DNA from: Hirschia sp964352025
Lineage (GTDB): Bacteria; Pseudomonadota; Alphaproteobacteria; Caulobacterales; Hyphomonadaceae
NCBI GenBank assembly: GCA_964352025.1
Contig: CAYGPZ010000006.1
Location: 74,265-138,264, forward strand
Direction of reading: 5' to 3'
Length of the DNA: 64,000 bases
Of the stretch, positions 17,994-27,779 are shown one piece after another. Below the pieces are notes generated by a model that was not told the DNA's origin, searched no databases, and saw only the letters and a program-made list of their open reading frames with translations. Positions within the stretch are counted from its first letter, which is position 1. The number at the start of each line of letters is the position of its first letter. The translations under genes were made by a program, and so were the position numbers.

Positions 17994-19412
17994 GTGGCGG
18001 ACGCAAAAAACCAATTTGACCTAATCATTGTTGGCTCAGGCCCAGGTGGATACGCTACGGCTATACGTGCATCTCAATTGGGTATGAAAACTGCCATTGT
18101 TGAAAGAGCTGAATTGGGCGGTATTTGTTTGAATTGGGGTTGTATCCCAACAAAAGCTCTACTGCGTACTTCGGAAGTATTCCACATGATGGAAAATTCA
18201 GAAGCTTATGGCCTAGGTAAAGTTAAGCCTGTTGCGCACATAGAGAAAATTGTTGAGCGCTCTCGCGGTGTTTCCAAACAAATGGCGAGTGGTGTTGCTT
18301 TTCTAATGAAGAAAAACAAAATCACTGTCATTGAGGGAACTGGAAGTTTGAAAGCAGGCAAGCCAGCTCCAAGTGTTGTCGTTACTGGCGGCAAGGGTGA
18401 AGGTACTTACAAAGCCAAACACGTTATCATGGCGACAGGTGCCCGTGCTCGGTCCATTCCACAAGCTGGACTAGTTCCAGATGGCGACCGTATCTGGTCC
18501 TATCGTGAAGCACTCGTGCCCAAAGAGGTTCCTAAGAAGCTTCTCGTGATTGGTTCTGGTGCTATCGGTATTGAATTTGCGAGCTTCTATAACACGCTTG
18601 GTTCTGAGACCACTGTTGTCGAAGCACTTGACCAAATTCTACCAGTTGAAGATGCTGACATCTCCACATTTGTTGATAAGCAACTGACAAAGCAAGGGAT
18701 GAAGTTGATCAAGTCTGCTCAGGTTCAAGGACTTGAAAAAGGCAAAAACAACGTCACTGCGTCTGTTAAACTTAAAGATGGTAAAATAGAGAAGATAACT
18801 GCAGACGTCGTTATCGTCGCTGTTGGTATTGTCGGTAACGTTGAAGATACAGGCCTAGAAGAAGTCGGCGCCAAGATTGACCGTACACACGTAACTGTCG
18901 ATGGATTTGGTCGTACGGGCGTACCAGGCCTATACGCTATTGGTGATCTGACAGGTCCTCCTTGGTTGGCCCACAAGGCAACTCACGAAGGTGTTGTCTG
19001 CGTTGAAAAAATTGCTGGACAAAACCCACACGAATTTAAAACAGATAACATTGCTGGCTGTACATATTGTCACCCGCAAGTTGCGTCTGTTGGTCTAACC
19101 GAAGCAGCGGCCAAGAAAAAAGGCCACAAAGTGAAAGTTGGTCGTTTCCCGTTCATGGGTAACGGTAAAGCAGTCGCACTAGGCGAACCTGAAGGTATCA
19201 TTAAAACCATATTTGATGAAAAAACAGGTGAATTACTTGGCGCACACATGGCTGGAGCAGAAGTCACTGAATTAATTCAAGGTTTCGTGATAGCACGTCA
19301 GGCTGAATTGACTGAAGCTGAGATTATGGAAACGATATTCCCGCACCCAACGCTTTCAGAAATGATGCATGAAAGTACACTGGATGCTTATGACAGAGCA
19401 CTTCATATCTAG
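17994..19412 (+). CDS. lpd: Dihydrolipoamide dehydrogenase (E3)
   Basis: Flavoprotein that reoxidises dihydrolipoamide with NAD. The 472-residue product has the FAD-binding GSGPGGYATAIRA, the redox-active disulfide GGICLNWGCIPTKALLR, the NAD-binding GSGAIGIEFASFYNTLGS, the second FAD motif GLYAIGDLTGPPWLAHKA and the catalytic His-Glu near FPHPTLSEMMHE at the C-terminus. It starts with GTG, supported by AAGGAGCG upstream. As the last gene of the pdh operon it is probably the PDH-specific E3. A terminator follows. Confidence 0.97.
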   Translation: MADAKNQFDLIIVGSGPGGYATAIRASQLGMKTAIVERAELGGICLNWGCIPTKALLRTSEVFHMMENSEAYGLGKVKPVAHIEKIVERSRGVSKQMASGVAFLMKKNKITVIEGTGSLKAGKPAPSVVVTGGKGEGTYKAKHVIMATGARARSIPQAGLVPDGDRIWSYREALVPKEVPKKLLVIGSGAIGIEFASFYNTLGSETTVVEALDQILPVEDADISTFVDKQLTKQGMKLIKSAQVQGLEKGKNNVTASVKLKDGKIEKITADVVIVAVGIVGNVEDTGLEEVGAKIDRTHVTVDGFGRTGVPGLYAIGDLTGPPWLAHKATHEGVVCVEKIAGQNPHEFKTDNIAGCTYCHPQVASVGLTEAAAKKKGHKVKVGRFPFMGNGKAVALGEPEGIIKTIFDEKTGELLGAHMAGAEVTELIQGFVIARQAELTEAEIMETIFPHPTLSEMMHESTLDAYDRALHI

Positions 19413-19438
19413 AAGTCTTTTCACATTGAAGAACAAGA

Positions 19439-19470
19439 AAGCGGCTACTTCCCATGTGGCCGCTTTTTTT
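19439..19470 (+). terminator. Rho-independent terminator after the pdh operon
   Basis: AAGCGGC (19439-19445) pairs with GCCGCTT (19459-19465) with a 13-base loop, followed by a T-run to 19470. It lies 26 bp after the lpd stop. Confidence 0.88.
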
Positions 19471-19585
19471 GTTGTGATCTCAGGAGGTATCTTAACGAGG
19501 CAATTAGTCTGTTGAGATGGATTTACCTGATCAAAAAAATATGCGTTTTAAAGGACAATATACAAAAAAATAAGGGGCGAGCTCG

Positions 19586-21535
19586 ATGTCAGCAAACGAT
19601 AAAATATTTCCAGTTCTAAACGAAATTGCTGAACAGGCACATATCGACAATTCCCGCTATCTTGAGATGTATAAGTCTTCCATTGAAAATCCAGAAGCGT
19701 TTTGGGGAGAGCATGGAAAAAGGTTAGATTGGTCCAAGCCATACAGCAAAGTCAAAGATGTCTCCTGGAGTAAAGATGACTTGCACGTTAAGTGGTTTGA
19801 AGATGGCGAATTAAACGTCTCCTACAATTGTGTGGACCGCCACCTAAAAGACAAAGCAGATCAAACCGCAATCATTTGGGAAGGCGATGATCCGAACAAC
19901 TCCCAGAGTGTCACTTACGCTGAATTGCATGATTCAGTTTGTCGGTTTGCCAACGTCCTAAAAGATCTAGGCGTTAAAAAAGGTGACAGGGTCACTATTT
20001 ATCTGCCAATGATACTGGAAGCTGCATATGCGATGCTGGCTTGTGCACGTATCGGCGCAGTTCACTCTATCGTATTTGCAGGGTTCTCTGCCGAAGCTTT
20101 AGCTGGACGTATAAATGACTGCGAGAGCGCCTTTGTAATCACCGCTGATGAAGGTTTGCGAGGTGGTAAGTCGATTCCTCTTAAAGCCAGTGTCGATAAA
20201 GCTATCAAACAAACATCTGGCGTTAAAAAGGTTCTGGTTGTCCAGAATACAAAAGGGACTGTTGATTTTGAACTAGGTAGAGATGTCTGGCTTCATGAAG
20301 CCATCGACAAGGTATCTAATTCATGCCCGCCCGAACCAATGAACGCTGAAGATCCCTTGTTTATTCTCTATACATCCGGATCAACAGGAAAACCCAAAGG
20401 TGTACTTCACACAACAGGCGGATATCTAGTTTGGGCGTCAATGACACATGAATATGTGTTTGATTACAAACAAGGTGATATTTATTGGTGCACCGCCGAT
20501 GTTGGTTGGGTCACAGGACACAGCTATATCGTGTACGGCCCTCTAGCAAATGCCGCAACAACGCTAATGTTTGAAGGCGTACCAACCTACCCAGACGCGT
20601 CACGTTTCTGGCAGGTTGTCGATAAGCATCAAGTAAATATCTTTTATACTGCTCCAACTGCTATTCGTGCGTTAATGGGGCAAGGCAATGAATTCGTCGA
20701 TAAAACATCCCGCAAATCTTTGCGTCTACTTGGTTCAGTGGGAGAACCGATTAACCCCGAAGCATGGGAGTGGTATCACAACATTGTTGGAGAGGGACGA
20801 TGCCCAATTGTTGATACATGGTGGCAAACTGAAACAGGCGGCATCATGATTACACCTCTTCCAGGTGCTACAGCGTTAAAGCCTGGTTCCGCCACACGCC
20901 CATTTTTTGGTGTCAAACCAGAACTTGTTGATGCCGAAGGAAATGTATTAGAGGGCGCTACAGAAGGTAATCTTGTCATAACCGCTTCTTGGCCCGGTCA
21001 AATGCGTTCCGTCTATGGAGACCATGAACGCTTTGTAGACACTTACTTCTCAGCATATCCTAGTAAATACTTCACAGGTGATGGATGTCGTCGCGACGAA
21101 GATGGCTATTATTGGATTACAGGTAGGGTCGACGATGTCATAAATGTATCTGGACACCGTATGGGGACGGCCGAAGTAGAGAGCGCTTTAGTTGCGCATC
21201 AAAGCGTTTCAGAAGCAGCCGTCGTTGGATATCCTCACGACATTAAAGGGCAGGGCATATACGCATACGTTTCATTGATGGATGGCGCTCAACCATCGGA
21301 TGACCTTAAAAGTGACCTCGTAAAATGGGTCCGAACAGAGATAGGCCCCATAGCATCACCGGACAAAATTCAATTCGCATCAGGCCTACCTAAAACACGA
21401 TCAGGAAAGATTATGCGTCGAATATTGCGGAAAATTGCGGAAGATGAATTCTCCAATTTAGGCGACACATCGACATTAGCGGAACCAGCTGTCGTAGACG
21501 ACCTGATTGAGAATAGACAAAACCGTAAAGCTTAG
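19586..21535 (+). CDS. acs: Acetyl-CoA synthetase (AMP-forming)
   Basis: Activates acetate to acetyl-CoA via acetyl-AMP, so acetate can enter the TCA cycle. The 649-residue product has the family N-terminus, the adenylation P-loop LYTSGSTGKPKGVLHTTGGY, YWCTADVGWVTGHSY, DTWWQTETGG, the hinge FTGDGCRRDEDGYYWITGR and the C-terminal acetylation site PKTRSGKIMRRILR with Lys608, a residue known in this family to be controlled by reversible acetylation. An AAGGGGCGA ribosome binding site precedes the ATG. It is monocistronic, convergent with the cco locus. Confidence 0.97.
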   Translation: MSANDKIFPVLNEIAEQAHIDNSRYLEMYKSSIENPEAFWGEHGKRLDWSKPYSKVKDVSWSKDDLHVKWFEDGELNVSYNCVDRHLKDKADQTAIIWEGDDPNNSQSVTYAELHDSVCRFANVLKDLGVKKGDRVTIYLPMILEAAYAMLACARIGAVHSIVFAGFSAEALAGRINDCESAFVITADEGLRGGKSIPLKASVDKAIKQTSGVKKVLVVQNTKGTVDFELGRDVWLHEAIDKVSNSCPPEPMNAEDPLFILYTSGSTGKPKGVLHTTGGYLVWASMTHEYVFDYKQGDIYWCTADVGWVTGHSYIVYGPLANAATTLMFEGVPTYPDASRFWQVVDKHQVNIFYTAPTAIRALMGQGNEFVDKTSRKSLRLLGSVGEPINPEAWEWYHNIVGEGRCPIVDTWWQTETGGIMITPLPGATALKPGSATRPFFGVKPELVDAEGNVLEGATEGNLVITASWPGQMRSVYGDHERFVDTYFSAYPSKYFTGDGCRRDEDGYYWITGRVDDVINVSGHRMGTAEVESALVAHQSVSEAAVVGYPHDIKGQGIYAYVSLMDGAQPSDDLKSDLVKWVRTEIGPIASPDKIQFASGLPKTRSGKIMRRILRKIAEDEFSNLGDTSTLAEPAVVDDLIENRQNRKA

Positions 21536-21546
21536 GGTGATAAATT

Positions 21547-21573
21547 CTCTCCCATTTTAATAAAGTGGGAGAG
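21547..21573. terminator. Hairpin between convergent acs and ccoS
   Basis: CTCTCCCA (21547-21554) pairs with TGGGAGAG (21566-21573) over 8 bp with an 11-base loop. It lies between the acs stop and the ccoS stop and could end both transcripts, although no long T-run follows on either strand. Confidence 0.55.
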
Positions 21574-21594
21574 CATATTCTTAGATGCTATATC

Positions 21595-21744
21595 TCAAAG
21601 AGGTTTATCGTCTTCATTCAAGATACGTTCGGCTGAGCCGTCAGGATCGTCAAATTGTCCTGACTTCAATGACCACGCGAATGTCGCTAGTCCAAGACCG
21701 CCCATCAGTATCGCAACAGGAATAAGGTAGACCAGCATACTCAT
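21595..21744 (-). CDS. ccoS: CcoS/FixS, cbb3 oxidase maturation protein
   Basis: Very small membrane protein needed for cofactor insertion into cbb3 oxidase. The 49-residue product reads MSMLVYLIPVAILMGGLGLA and then TFAWSLKSGQFDDPDGSAER, which are the CcoS hallmarks: one transmembrane helix followed by the WSLKSGQFDDPDG segment. Its ATG at 21744 lies one base after the ccoI stop codon, so it is translationally linked as the last gene of the cco run. The gene is short enough to be missed by automatic calling. Confidence 0.93.
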   Translation of the reverse strand: MSMLVYLIPVAILMGGLGLATFAWSLKSGQFDDPDGSAERILNEDDKPL

Positions 21745-21745
21745 T

Positions 21746-24007
21746 TTATAGTCCTCGTTTCTGCCTTGCGAAATTCAAGCGTAATGCATTTAAAGTTACG
21801 ATCAGGGAAGAACCTGACATGGCTATTGCAGCAAATAAAGGTGTCACAAACCCTAACACTGCAAAAGGAATAGCAATTACGTTGTAAAGTGCAGCAAAAC
21901 CAAAGTTCTCAAGCATTCTTGATTTAGTACTTCTAGCAACATCAATTATGTCTGCAATGACCAATATGTCTTCACCAGAAAACACGCCATCGCTGGCTGA
22001 TCGACTAATATCCAATGCGCCTCCAGGCGTTAACGATGCATGAGCATTGGCAATAGCGCCAGCATCATTAAGCCCGTCGCCAATCATTAGAACATGCTTA
22101 CCGTCGGCTTCTAATTCGGAGATTCTTTGAGCTTTATCAATTGGAGACATATCGTATTTCCAATCGTCAAAACCGTTTGCTAGTGAAAATTCCTTCACGC
22201 GGCTGAAATTGTCTCCCGATAATAATTCGACTTCAATACCTCGCCTATTTAGTTCCGAAACGACAGCACTTGCACCGACAATAGGCTTTTCTTCAAATTC
22301 GAACGATACTGGCGGGGAACCTTCAATCTGAAAAACCAAACTACTATTTGCGTCTAAAGCTGAAGGCTCTTTGCTAAGGATCCATTTTGAGGAACCAAGC
22401 ATTGCTACTTTTCCGTTGACAATCCCTTTAAGGCCGCAACCTGCAACCTCTTCAATATCACTGGCGCCCAATCCATCTCCAACAGCTTCAACAATGGCTT
22501 TGGAGTATGGGTGGTGACTTCCCCGAGCGAGTTGGGCAGCAAGTTCCAGTGAGCCCAAATCAACATCGTCTTGAATTAGCTTAGCTTCCGGTTTGGTTAA
22601 AGTTCCTGTTTTATCAAATATGACATGATCAACCGCCGCGATGCGTTCCAATGTGTCTCCAGATTTTAAATACACATTCTTCCCGAACAAACGTCCAACC
22701 GCGACGACCTGAACGACGGGAGCGGCGAGGGCCAAAGCGCACGGACACGTGATAATAAGTACCGCAATGGATATAAATATCGCATTTTTAACATCGCCGT
22801 TAAATAGCACCCAGCCTATGAATGCTAATGCAGCGACGGTATGTACAATAGGGACATACAAACTTGCTGCTTTATCAGCTATCTGCCGATAGGACGATTT
22901 TCTTTGTTCGCCTGTTTCTAAAAGTTTAGATACTTCGGAAAGCATTGAGTCCTCTGCAGAGGCAGTAACATGGGCGGTCAGCAATTTGCTAAGGTTTATT
23001 GTCCCCGCATATACTTTTTGACCAAGCTTAGAAGGTTGGGGACGGCTCTCACCCGTGACCATACGCGTATCCAGATCACTCTCGCCAGTGAGGATTTCTG
23101 CATCAACAGCAAATCGTTCACCCGCTGAGACTTGTATTAAATCTCCTTGATTGAGTTGTGATGCTTTTACCAACTCTGCAGTTCTATCTTCATTGATCTT
23201 TGTTACCGACACGGCTTGCATCAAAGCCAAATCTCGGGCGGCGGATTGCGCTTCTCTCTGGAGCTTAGCATCAAGAAACCGTCCGATAAGCAGAAAAAAC
23301 AGTAGCATGACAGCTGCATCAAAATATGTATGACCACTGTGGCTTATCGTTTCAAAAATACTCATTCCTACAGCAAGCGTAACGGCAAGCGATATAGGAA
23401 CATCCATATTTACATGCCCGGATTTTAGAGCGTTGAGCGCGGAAGAAAAGAATGGTCGCCCCGAGAATGCTACGACTGGAATAGCGATTAATGCCGAAAC
23501 CCAGTGCAAAAACTGGCGCGTTTCTGATTGCATTTCTCCATCGCCAGCCCAAACCGAAACTGATAAAAGCATTACATTTGCTGCGGCAAACCCAGCCACT
23601 GCCATAGCTAGCAATAATTGACGTTCGCGTTGAGAGCCTTCGCTCTTCGCGTCCTCAGGATCAAAGGGAACGGCCTCATATCCTAATCCTGTAATAACAG
23701 ACAAAATCTTCACTGGGCGTAGATTTGTTTCAGCCCATGTGACGTGAACGCGTCCTGTCGTGAGGTTCATCCGAACAGATTCTACACCTTGAATTTCGCC
23801 AATACCATTTTCAATTTTGGCAAGACATCCGCCGCATTTGGCACCTCTTACTAATAAATCTAGCGAAAATTCTTTGCCTTTTGATTTTACAAATATTGAA
23901 GGATCAACAAGATCAATCTGATCGGCATTATAATTATGGGTGGGAGTAGCGGCACCTTCTCCTAACGCTCTATCGCCATGAACTAATGTTGTATTTAGAG
24001 TACTCAT
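21746..24007 (-). CDS. ccoI: CcoI/FixI, copper-transporting P1B-type ATPase for cbb3 oxidase
   Basis: Heavy-metal P-type ATPase that supplies copper for CuB assembly in the cbb3 oxidase. The 753-residue product has an N-terminal metal-binding domain (GAKCGGCLAKIE, Cys58 and Cys61), eight expected membrane helices, the TGES actuator motif (VTGESRPQ), the translocation motif CPCALALAAP, the phosphorylation motif DKTGTLTKPE, the SHHPYSKAI His-Pro motif and the hinge MIGDGLNDAGA. Its start overlaps ccoH by four bases. Linkage with ccoG, ccoH and ccoS distinguishes it from a copper-detoxifying CopA. Confidence 0.96.
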   Translation of the reverse strand: MSTLNTTLVHGDRALGEGAATPTHNYNADQIDLVDPSIFVKSKGKEFSLDLLVRGAKCGGCLAKIENGIGEIQGVESVRMNLTTGRVHVTWAETNLRPVKILSVITGLGYEAVPFDPEDAKSEGSQRERQLLLAMAVAGFAAANVMLLSVSVWAGDGEMQSETRQFLHWVSALIAIPVVAFSGRPFFSSALNALKSGHVNMDVPISLAVTLAVGMSIFETISHSGHTYFDAAVMLLFFLLIGRFLDAKLQREAQSAARDLALMQAVSVTKINEDRTAELVKASQLNQGDLIQVSAGERFAVDAEILTGESDLDTRMVTGESRPQPSKLGQKVYAGTINLSKLLTAHVTASAEDSMLSEVSKLLETGEQRKSSYRQIADKAASLYVPIVHTVAALAFIGWVLFNGDVKNAIFISIAVLIITCPCALALAAPVVQVVAVGRLFGKNVYLKSGDTLERIAAVDHVIFDKTGTLTKPEAKLIQDDVDLGSLELAAQLARGSHHPYSKAIVEAVGDGLGASDIEEVAGCGLKGIVNGKVAMLGSSKWILSKEPSALDANSSLVFQIEGSPPVSFEFEEKPIVGASAVVSELNRRGIEVELLSGDNFSRVKEFSLANGFDDWKYDMSPIDKAQRISELEADGKHVLMIGDGLNDAGAIANAHASLTPGGALDISRSASDGVFSGEDILVIADIIDVARSTKSRMLENFGFAALYNVIAIPFAVLGFVTPLFAAIAMSGSSLIVTLNALRLNFARQKRGL

Positions 24008-24501
24008 TTACGAATAATCTCTTTTTTGACCTCAAAAGACGCACCATCATCTGAGCTAACCAATATTCGGCAGGTCCATCTACCTTTTTCGAGTTCATCG
24101 ACTGCTATTGAATACTCACCGCCGCCTAAAGGCTCTAATTGAGCTTCTAATGTCGTGTGCTCATTAGAATGCTGTGACAGCAAGGCCATTACCGATAGTC
24201 CATTAAGTGGAATATTGCCTTCATCAAAAAGGCGCACAAGAAGGGCATTACCAGTTTGTAAATTGGCTATTCCAACCTCAGCGGTCCAGCCCAATTCTTG
24301 TTGGGTACGCCTAAGCTCGATGGTATCATTATAATTAATGCCTTGGATGTATGATTTCTTTGTGATTTCACCAGGAAAACTTGAGATGGCTTTGCTTAGA
24401 AAAATGCCATTTACGATAAAGATCACGGCAAAAAATGATAACAAACCAAAGAGCACATGCTTGCCTCTAAGTTGCTTAGCTTGAGTTTTTGGATTGCTCA
24501 T
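24004..24501 (-). CDS. ccoH: CcoH/FixH, cbb3 oxidase assembly protein
   Basis: Membrane-anchored assembly factor. The 165-residue product has one N-terminal transmembrane helix (HVLFGLLSFFAVIFIVNGIFLSKA, about residues 15-38), then KSYIQGINYNDTIELRRTQQELGW, a FixH hallmark, and a periplasmic domain with an immunoglobulin-like strand pattern. Overlaps of four bases with both ccoG and ccoI indicate coupled translation. Confidence 0.93.
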   Translation of the reverse strand: MSNPKTQAKQLRGKHVLFGLLSFFAVIFIVNGIFLSKAISSFPGEITKKSYIQGINYNDTIELRRTQQELGWTAEVGIANLQTGNALLVRLFDEGNIPLNGLSVMALLSQHSNEHTTLEAQLEPLGGGEYSIAVDELEKGRWTCRILVSSDDGASFEVKKEIIRK

Positions 24502-25940
24502 TCGTCGTCTCCTTTGGGGGTTGCAAAGAACACACGATTTCTTTGAGCCTCACCAGTTTCGATATCTATAGCTTCAATGTTTAAACGTCGGCCTGATCTG
24601 CTCAGCTTATCATCCGGAACAGAAACCAATATTCGAAAACGGTCCACATGCTCTCCAGTCATAGTCACAACGGTTTCGTTTTTATCTTTGCCGATAATAC
24701 GAGCCTCAAGGCCTTCAATACCGCCCAAAACCAAGTTTACATCCCGATCAATACTGTTCTTGTTTACCAGCTTAATTGTGTATCCATTTTGGATGCTTCC
24801 GTCGGATAATCTTACAAATGGAGGAGAACGGTCTTTAATGACATTTAGCTCAAAAGTTGATCTCGTGGATAATCCAAAGATCATAAGAGCACCTATGGCG
24901 CAGATTAAAGCGGCATATAAGACTACTCGAGGACGCACCAGTTTATAAGAAACAGGTTTCCCTTCCGATCTAGCTATAACATTCTTGTCAGTGTCATAAG
25001 CGATTAGACCCATAGGGCGATCGACCCGTTTCATAATGGTATCACAGGCGTCAATGCATAGAGCACAGTGTATGCACTCCAATTGTGACCCGTGACGGAT
25101 ATCTATCCCGACCGGACAAGCAACAACACAGGCATTGCAATCTATACAATCCCCACGCCCATCCCAGCTGGTGTTTTTCTTGTGCGGGCCTCTGGGTTCA
25201 CCTCTATCCCAACGATAAGTGACGTTTAGTGCATCCTCATCGGTAAGAGCTGCCTGTATACGAGGCCATGGGCATAAATACGTACAAACTTGCTCCCGCA
25301 TTGTTCCCGCAAGAGCATATGTGGTGAAGGTTAGAATTCCAGCAAATACATATGCGCTAGGTTCGGCATGGCCGCTAAAAAAATTGGAAAGTAAAGTTGG
25401 TGCATCATGATAATAGAGAATTAGGGCACCGCCAGTGGCGAATGATATTATAAGCCACACTATGTGCTTACCAGTTTTCCTTATAATTTTATTCAAACTA
25501 AGTGCAGAACGATCTAGTTTAATGCGGGCATTGCGGTCTCCTTCAAACAACCGCTCCACAGCTATGAACAAGTCAGTCCAAACAGTTTGAGGGCAGGCAT
25601 AGCCGCACCAAACACGCCCAAATAGAGATGTCACCAAAAAAAGCGCGAGAGATGCGAGTATAAGCAATCCCGTTATGTAATAAACTTCCTGTGGCCAAAT
25701 CTCCAAAAAGAAGAAATAGAAACGACCACCAGCAAAATCAGCTAACACTGCTTGGTCTGGAGCATTGGGCCCCCGATCCCAACGCAACCAAGGAAGAATA
25801 TAATAGACAGCGAGTGAAAAGACGAGAAAAGCCCATTTTACCGACCTGAATTTACCAAACACAAGTTTAGGGTAAATCGGCTCCCTCGCTTTGTACAAAG
25901 CGCTTTGTCCTGGAGGAGGAGGCGTTACATTTTCATTCAT
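24498..25940 (-). CDS. ccoG: CcoG/FixG, iron-sulfur protein for cbb3 oxidase assembly
   Basis: Membrane iron-sulfur protein implicated in copper reduction during cbb3 assembly. The 480-residue product has membrane helices near residues 35-52, 85-105, 160-180, 195-212 and 340-357. It carries a first CxxxCP motif (GYACPQTVWTDL) and a ferredoxin-like double cluster (CIDCNACVVACPVGIDI and CIHCALCIDACDTIMKR) around residues 262-306. The C-terminal 110 residues form an IG-like periplasmic domain. It follows ccoP after 22 bp and overlaps ccoH. Confidence 0.95.
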   Translation of the reverse strand: MNENVTPPPPGQSALYKAREPIYPKLVFGKFRSVKWAFLVFSLAVYYILPWLRWDRGPNAPDQAVLADFAGGRFYFFFLEIWPQEVYYITGLLILASLALFLVTSLFGRVWCGYACPQTVWTDLFIAVERLFEGDRNARIKLDRSALSLNKIIRKTGKHIVWLIISFATGGALILYYHDAPTLLSNFFSGHAEPSAYVFAGILTFTTYALAGTMREQVCTYLCPWPRIQAALTDEDALNVTYRWDRGEPRGPHKKNTSWDGRGDCIDCNACVVACPVGIDIRHGSQLECIHCALCIDACDTIMKRVDRPMGLIAYDTDKNVIARSEGKPVSYKLVRPRVVLYAALICAIGALMIFGLSTRSTFELNVIKDRSPPFVRLSDGSIQNGYTIKLVNKNSIDRDVNLVLGGIEGLEARIIGKDKNETVVTMTGEHVDRFRILVSVPDDKLSRSGRRLNIEAIDIETGEAQRNRVFFATPKGDDE

Positions 25941-25962
25941 AGCCGTTTCACTTTTTAGCTAG

Positions 25963-26847
25963 CTATTCACCACCACCAAGTGTGTGAACATAAACCGCTA
26001 GAGCTTTAATGGTGGCTTCATCAAGACGCTCACTCCAATGCGGCATTACACTATTACGCGCATTGTAGATTGTCTCGCGAATTGCAGATGGACTCCCGCC
26101 ATATAACCACTCTGCGTCTGTGAGATCCGGGGCACCAAAAACGCGGTCTCCTTTACCATCAACACCGTGGCATGACGCACATTGAGTTTCATAATTTTCG
26201 TTGGAACGCATGGCCGCAGCGGTATTTGCCGGCTGACCAGATAAAGCCAGAACCTTATGAACAAGATCATCTATTTCTTCTTCAGAAATGTAACCATCAC
26301 GCCCAAAAGCTGGCATCTCGGAATAACGGGTATCATCATGCGTTGAACGTATGCCATGAGCGATTGTTTCTTGAATCTCATCCAGAGATCCGCCCCACAA
26401 CCAGATATCATCAGCCAAAATAGGATATCCAATAGCACCTCGTCCGCCGGCACCGTGACAGGTCGCGCAATTATCCCCGAAGGAGCTTTCGCCCATCGCT
26501 AAAGCGAACTGCTGAAGCACTGGTGTCTTTTCAATCTGTTCCAATGAGGCATCAAGTAATGCTTGTGCATTTTCAACGCGAGCTGATTTTAGCTCGTTAA
26601 CAGCCTCGGCAACCTGAGCGCGGTCGGACTGCTTCCATACACCCTGAGTATTTCCCTGAGAACCTGGTAGAGCCGGCCAAGCAGGCATTAAAACCCACCA
26701 AACTATCGAAAACGCGATAGTTGCATACCAGACATATAACCACCAACGCGGAAGCGGATTATTGAGTTCTTTAATGCCATCCCACTCATGGCCCGTAGTC
26801 TCGACACCAGAGTGGGCATCGATATCTTTATCTTGATTATTGGTCAT
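25963..26847 (-). CDS. ccoP: CcoP, diheme cytochrome c subunit of cbb3 oxidase
   Basis: Membrane-anchored subunit passing electrons to CcoO/CcoN. The 294-residue product has an N-terminal soluble stretch, EWDGIKELNNPLPRWW (classic CcoP), one transmembrane helix (about residues 36-56) and two CxxCH heme sites, Cys127-Cys130-His131 (CATCHGAGG) and Cys223-Cys226-His227 (CASCHGVDG). I chose the ATG at 26847 (MTNNQDKD); an in-frame upstream ATG adds six residues inside ccoQ. The start overlaps the end of ccoQ by 11 bases. Confidence 0.96.
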   Translation of the reverse strand: MTNNQDKDIDAHSGVETTGHEWDGIKELNNPLPRWWLYVWYATIAFSIVWWVLMPAWPALPGSQGNTQGVWKQSDRAQVAEAVNELKSARVENAQALLDASLEQIEKTPVLQQFALAMGESSFGDNCATCHGAGGRGAIGYPILADDIWLWGGSLDEIQETIAHGIRSTHDDTRYSEMPAFGRDGYISEEEIDDLVHKVLALSGQPANTAAAMRSNENYETQCASCHGVDGKGDRVFGAPDLTDAEWLYGGSPSAIRETIYNARNSVMPHWSERLDEATIKALAVYVHTLGGGE

Positions 26848-27004
26848 CGGAAATCTCCCGATCATCTAGTGGAACTTGAGCAGCTGTATCAAATATTTTC
26901 CGGTTTGATGGCCACAGCGCATAAGCGACCGCCGCTGCAAACATCAAAACAAAATAGAGAAGACCCCATGTCTGTGCGAAACTGGATAACGCATTATAAG
27001 TCAT
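26837..27004 (-). CDS. ccoQ: CcoQ, small subunit of cbb3 oxidase
   Basis: Single-helix protein thought to stabilise CcoP in the oxidase. The 55-residue product begins MTYNALSSFAQTWGLLYFV and has one transmembrane helix (about residues 10-31) ending in LWPSNRKIFDTAA, the usual CcoQ pattern. The ATG at 27004 sits 8 bases after a GGAGG ribosome binding site; an ATG at 27010 overlaps the ccoO stop but is only 2 bases from that site. It lies between ccoO and ccoP as expected. Confidence 0.92.
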   Translation of the reverse strand: MTYNALSSFAQTWGLLYFVLMFAAAVAYALWPSNRKIFDTAAQVPLDDREISDDQ

Positions 27005-27009
27005 TTTCA

Positions 27010-27768
27010 TTACCTCCGATTACGCAGATCATCTGCTTCATATGTATCGAAATCGACGAGTGACCCGAGCATTTGCATGTAAGCGATGAGGGCATCCATT
27101 TCGGTGACATTTTCAGGATCTCCATCGAATGCCCGAACAACAACTGAGCCTTCGCGTCCTGCTAGTCCCTCATATCGAGAAGCCATATCTTCCCAGTCTG
27201 AATCTGGATTGGTCTGCGCGATCAAATCAGCCTCGGCAAACTCAATCATATCGTCAGTGTATGGAACGCCTTCAAATTTGAGCACACGCAAATCATCACC
27301 GATGTTATCGAATTTAAGTGGTCGTCCGATCATGAACGCGTATGGAGGCATCACGGACTCCGGCACGACAGAACGTGGGTCCTTCATGTGGTCCATGTGC
27401 CAAGTATCAGCATATTTCCCACCGAGCCGTGCCAGATCAGGACCTGTACGTTTAGATCCCCATTGGTGAGGGTTATCGTACATGCTTTCCGCCGCCAATG
27501 AATAATGGCCGTAGCGCTCTACTTCATCTCGCAATGGTCGTATCATTTGAGAATGACAGACATAGCAACCTTCTCGAATATATAGGTTACGCCCAGCCAG
27601 CTCCAATGGCGTATACGGGCGCATACCTTCTACCTTTTCAATTGTGTTTTTCAGGTAAAAGAGGGGGGCAATCTCTATCAAGCCTCCAATAGCAACAACA
27701 ACCAAAATTCCGACTGTTAGAGCTGAAGAGTGTTTTTCAAAGAATGAGTGTTTATCCATCCAAGCCAT
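27010..27768 (-). CDS. ccoO: CcoO, monoheme cytochrome c subunit of cbb3 oxidase
   Basis: Membrane-bound c-type cytochrome subunit. The 252-residue product has an N-terminal transmembrane anchor (about residues 16-35), the heme site REGCYVCHSQMIRP with Cys68, Cys71 and His72, the motif KRTGPDLARLGGKY and the likely distal Met ligand in PESVMPPYAF. It follows ccoN after 11 bp. Confidence 0.97.
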   Translation of the reverse strand: MAWMDKHSFFEKHSSALTVGILVVVAIGGLIEIAPLFYLKNTIEKVEGMRPYTPLELAGRNLYIREGCYVCHSQMIRPLRDEVERYGHYSLAAESMYDNPHQWGSKRTGPDLARLGGKYADTWHMDHMKDPRSVVPESVMPPYAFMIGRPLKFDNIGDDLRVLKFEGVPYTDDMIEFAEADLIAQTNPDSDWEDMASRYEGLAGREGSVVVRAFDGDPENVTEMDALIAYMQMLGSLVDFDTYEADDLRNRR

Positions 27769-27779
27769 GAGTTCGCCTC